A stretch of 8,267 nucleotides of DNA from an uncultured Desulfobacterales bacterium (GTDB lineage Bacteria > Desulfobacterota > Desulfobacteria > Desulfobacterales > JAFDCJ01): assembly GCA_945787595.1 (NCBI GenBank), contig CALZJV010000510.1, forward strand, positions 1 to 8,267, given 5' to 3'. This document shows positions 6,557 to 8,267 of the stretch, in pieces (within the stretch, counting starts at the first letter, position 1; each line of letters begins with the position of its first letter). Under the pieces are notes generated by a model, which was not told where the DNA came from, made no database searches, and saw only the letters and a list, made by a program, of their open reading frames with translations. The translations under genes and the position numbers were made by a program.

Positions 6557-6640
6557 TATAAAAATGGTGAAATTACGATGGAGTGCCCCCTCAAGTTGTG
6601 TCCTCTCCGCTCCTGACAGGGTATTTTCTGTTAGGAGCTT
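6557..6640 (+). promoter_or_regulatory. Conserved leader element, copy B, with 11-bp hairpin and 12-codon mini-ORF
   Basis: Counterpart of 3214-3303. GCTCCTGACAG (6609-6619) pairs over 11 bp (one G-T) with CTGTTAGGAGC (6628-6638) around an 8-nt loop. A mini-ORF starting at ATG 6578 encodes MECPLKLCPLRS and stops at TGA 6614-6616, inside the left arm of the hairpin, so a ribosome translating it would open the stem. That is the geometry of an attenuator or translational switch. The mini-ORF could instead be a decayed copy of the longer one at 3237. Confidence 0.55.
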
Positions 6641-6703
6641 AATTCATCTCGCCACGCCGAAACTTTGAAAATACAATTCTTGCGAACCTATCCAACAAAC
6701 AAC

Positions 6704-6710
6704 AGGAGGT
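6704..6710 (+). promoter_or_regulatory. Strong Shine-Dalgarno AGGAGGT deciding the MerB-like start
   Basis: A full AGGAGGT 7 nt before ATG 6718. It fixes the start at 6718 rather than the in-frame GTG at 6709, which overlaps the site itself. Confidence 0.85.
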
Positions 6711-6717
6711 GGCAATT

Positions 6718-7416
6718 ATGAGTGAGACTAGCCAGTTGGACAGAACCTTTCAAATCATTATGAAGCACCTGATGGAAACCGGTCAAGCACCTCACTACAC
6801 AGAGATTGCGGTCGAATTGGATGTTCCGATAGAAGAGGGGCGTAAAGCCTTGCATGAGCTATTTTCACCCGGTTTTCCTGCCTGGTTGTTTCCTAATACT
6901 GACTACATCTGCTCGTTTCCGCCATTTAGCAGCCTTCCCACCCAACACCGTATCACTATCGATGGTCAACAAAAGTGGTTCGGGCAATGAGGGTTCGAAT
7001 CGCTGGCGGTCAGCTGGCTTTTCCTGGGAAAAACAGTGCAAATTGATACTCTCTGTCTGGATTGTGGTTCTCCGATCAGAGTCGAAATGAAGGATGGAGC
7101 AATCCTGAACGCTGAACCGGAAGGTATCATGGGATATACATCTGTACCTTTTAAGGATTGGTTCAACGATCTGCCCTATGCCTGAAGTACCATGAACCTC
7201 TTCCGGTCGGAAGAACATGTTCGCAACTGGAGCGGATATAAGACCGATACTGATGAAGGGATCAATAAGCTTTCTGATGTACTTGGCCTTTTTTCCATAA
7301 ATTTTTTTTCCAAACGGTTGGATCCTGATTACGCTACCCGGATGCAGGATTATCTGATGGAATTAATCGAAATCCTAAAAGGGATGGGCTCTTTTTGGCA
7401 ACCGCCTGAGCAATGA
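6718..7416 (+). CDS. MerB-like (alkylmercury lyase superfamily) selenoprotein with two selenocysteines (Sec91, Sec156), 232 aa
   Basis: One continuous frame from ATG 6718 to TGA 7414-7416, reading TGA at codons 91 (6988-6990) and 156 (7183-7185) as selenocysteine. Residues about 7-50 form a helical, HTH-like N-terminal domain (HYTEIAVELDVPIEEGRKAL), as in MerB. The C-terminal part follows MerB: 'RITIDGQQKWFGQ-U-GFE' aligns with the segment holding MerB Cys96 and Asp99, 'CLDCGSPIRVE' (Cys113, Cys116) with the Cys117 region, and 'PYA-U-STMNLFRSEEHV' with the Cys159 segment. Spacing between the two U is 65, against 63 in MerB. Asp99 is replaced by Glu94. MerB cleaves carbon-mercury bonds by paired cysteine thiolates plus Asp; selenolates would bind soft metals or metalloids even more strongly. 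The actual substrate is unknown. Each TGA is followed by a SECIS-like hairpin, and translation outside these codons is uninterrupted. A pseudogene with two nonsense mutations is the alternative, but both would have to hit exactly the catalytic positions. Confidence 0.85.
6988..7014 (+). promoter_or_regulatory. Sec codon 91 and bSECIS-like hairpin 1
   Basis: TGA 6988-6990, 11 nt, then GCTG (7002-7005), loop GCGGT, CAGC (7011-7014). The 11-nt spacing equals that in Escherichia coli fdhF, and the loop is G-rich as SelB prefers. The stem is short (4 bp); a weak GAA/TTC lower pairing (6997-6999 with distal TTC) could extend it. Confidence 0.6.
7183..7214 (+). promoter_or_regulatory. Sec codon 156 and bSECIS-like hairpin 2
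   Basis: TGA 7183-7185, 13 nt, then TCTTCC (7199-7204), loop GGTC, GGAAGA (7209-7214): a perfect 6-bp stem. The GGUC loop is the same tetranucleotide found in the apical loop of the E. coli fdhF element, and the loop starts 20 nt after the UGA. Confidence 0.7.
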
Positions 7417-7456
7417 TTATCCATTATCTACTTAAGAATTACGGAAAGGGGGAAAA

Positions 7457-8267
7457 ATGAAGCATCGACAAGAATCAAATAACCGATCATTAGCTACACG
7501 CACGAATACTTGGGCCGTTTGGTTCGCGGGCGCTTTAGTTTTGGCCGTTATACTGGCGGTGGCGACGCCGCTTCCAGCAAGTGCAGGTGGTCAACTGGCG
7601 CTGGAGACGCTCTCGAATCGTCCCGACAAGCTCAGCGGCAGCGATGCGCTGGTGCACGTTAACGCTCCACCGGGTGTGGCGCTTGATGAGGTGACAGTGA
7701 GACTCAACGGTGTCGATGTCACCGGCCTGTTCGCCGCCGACGGCAGTGGTGGTCTCATAGGGCTGATCGAGGGGCTGGCGATAGGCAAGAACCTACTGCA
7801 GGCGAAAGCCAAGGGAGCTGGTACCGCCACGCTGCAACTGGTCAATCATCCACTCGAGGGACCGGTTTTCTCGGGGCCTCACGAGCAGCCTTTCTTCTGC
7901 CAGACGCAGTCATTCGAGATCTACCCAGGCGGTGAGACCCTGGGGCCGGCGCTGGACGAAAACTGCTCGGTGCCGAGGCGTGTAGACTATGTCTACCGTT
8001 CCACGGACGGACAGTTCAAGGATTTGGACTTAACTGATGATCTTCCGGATGATCTAGCCTCAACCACCACCACCGAAGGCGTTGAGGTACCGTACATCGT
8101 GCGATTGGAAACTGGGGTGATCAATCGCGCGATTTACCAGACGGCGATCCTGGACGATCCGGATGTGCCGGGGCCAGATTTGCAGGGCTCGGACGGGGCG
8201 TGGAACGGGAGGATAGTTTACAATTTTGGCGGAGGCTGTCGTGCGGGTTGGTACGCACAGGGGGAAT
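7457..8267 (+). CDS. DUF6351 family exported protein (5' part; runs off right edge)
   Basis: ATG 7457 with GAAAGGGGG just upstream, 40 nt after the MerB-like stop and with no terminator between, so probably the same operon. Residues 1 to about 43 form a signal peptide (basic start, hydrophobic WAVWFAGALVLAVILAVA, cleavage near ASA). The mature part shows the marks I associate with DUF6351, a tannase-like alpha/beta hydrolase family: 'LSNRPDKLSGSDALVHV' near the N-terminus, 'GPVFSGPHEQPFFCQT' (residues about 135-150), 'DYVYRSTDGQFK', 'ASTTTTEGVEVPYIVRLETG' and 'WNGRIVYNFGGGC' (about 248-261). The catalytic serine region would lie beyond the window. 270 codons are visible. GC content and codon use are much higher in G+C than in the AT-rich left half. 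Likely a periplasmic or outer-surface esterase; substrate unknown. Confidence 0.8.
   Translation, partial: MKHRQESNNRSLATRTNTWAVWFAGALVLAVILAVATPLPASAGGQLALETLSNRPDKLSGSDALVHVNAPPGVALDEVTVRLNGVDVTGLFAADGSGGLIGLIEGLAIGKNLLQAKAKGAGTATLQLVNHPLEGPVFSGPHEQPFFCQTQSFEIYPGGETLGPALDENCSVPRRVDYVYRSTDGQFKDLDLTDDLPDDLASTTTTEGVEVPYIVRLETGVINRAIYQTAILDDPDVPGPDLQGSDGAWNGRIVYNFGGGCRAGWYAQGE

Noticed and set aside
6854..7090. A second plus-strand frame overlapping the first UGA
   Set aside because: Overlaps the MerB-like frame out of phase and gives a low-complexity product without homology marks; the in-phase reading explains the region fully.
6865..7218. A 117-codon open frame on the minus strand opposite the MerB-like gene
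   Set aside because: It is the antisense shadow of the read-through selenoprotein frame. Its translation has no domain-like pattern, and it has no promoter or ribosome site.
7414..7440. The last TGA (7414-7416) as a third selenocysteine codon
   Set aside because: No SECIS-like hairpin follows and the frame does not continue MerB-like sequence; it is a normal stop, close to the DUF6351 start.
7591..7845. An 84-codon minus-strand frame inside the DUF6351 gene
   Set aside because: Serine- and proline-rich shadow of a well-supported plus-strand gene.
1..8267. CRISPR arrays, tRNA or rRNA genes
   Set aside because: No regularly spaced repeats, cloverleaf or rRNA-like segments were seen on either strand.

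Overview
The window looks like an accessory region of an anaerobic, selenoprotein-using bacterium, probably a sulfate-reducing deltaproteobacterium (Desulfobacterota). That placement is inferred from the protein types and the in-frame UGA usage; there is no rRNA or other marker gene. Base composition is mosaic: about 1-3440 is AT-rich, the phosphodiesterase remnant (3448-4666) and the last gene (7457-8267) are GC-rich, and the two genes between are intermediate.

Layout, all on the + strand: (1) an unrecognised gene end at the left edge; (2) a HUH (IS200-like, Y1) transposase relative with an N-terminal four-cysteine motif and no visible catalytic-tyrosine tail; (3) a two-gene unit of a conserved hypothetical protein and a small Sel1-repeat protein; (4) about 1 kb without a solid gene, ending in a promoter, a palindrome and a long leader; (5) an exported glycerophosphodiester phosphodiesterase broken by an internal deletion plus frameshift; (6) an intact alpha/beta hydrolase of the dienelactone hydrolase/PAF-acetylhydrolase type, closed by a good intrinsic terminator; (7) a second copy of the same palindrome, promoter and leader arrangement; (8) a MerB-like (alkylmercury lyase superfamily) gene that reads through two in-frame TGA codons; (9) a DUF6351 exported protein that runs off the right edge, 40 nt downstream of (8).

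The main result is gene (8), 6718-7416. A simple annotation would break it into fragments. Read continuously it is a 232-residue MerB-like protein in which TGA occupies exactly the two positions aligned with the catalytic cysteines of MerB (Cys96 and Cys159). Each TGA is followed at the right distance by a small hairpin that can serve as a bacterial SECIS element. I therefore read it as a double selenocysteine protein.

The second result is regulatory. The leaders of the broken phosphodiesterase and of the MerB-like gene share an ACTAC-N3-GTAGT palindrome about 14-16 nt before a TTGACA box, and further down a conserved element that starts like a small ORF (M-E-x-P-L-K-L-C). One regulator probably controlled both units; none is encoded in the window. 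Together the genes suggest an inducible set of hydrolases and a selenoenzyme acting on esters, lipids or organometal(loid) compounds, but the substrate cannot be read from the sequence.
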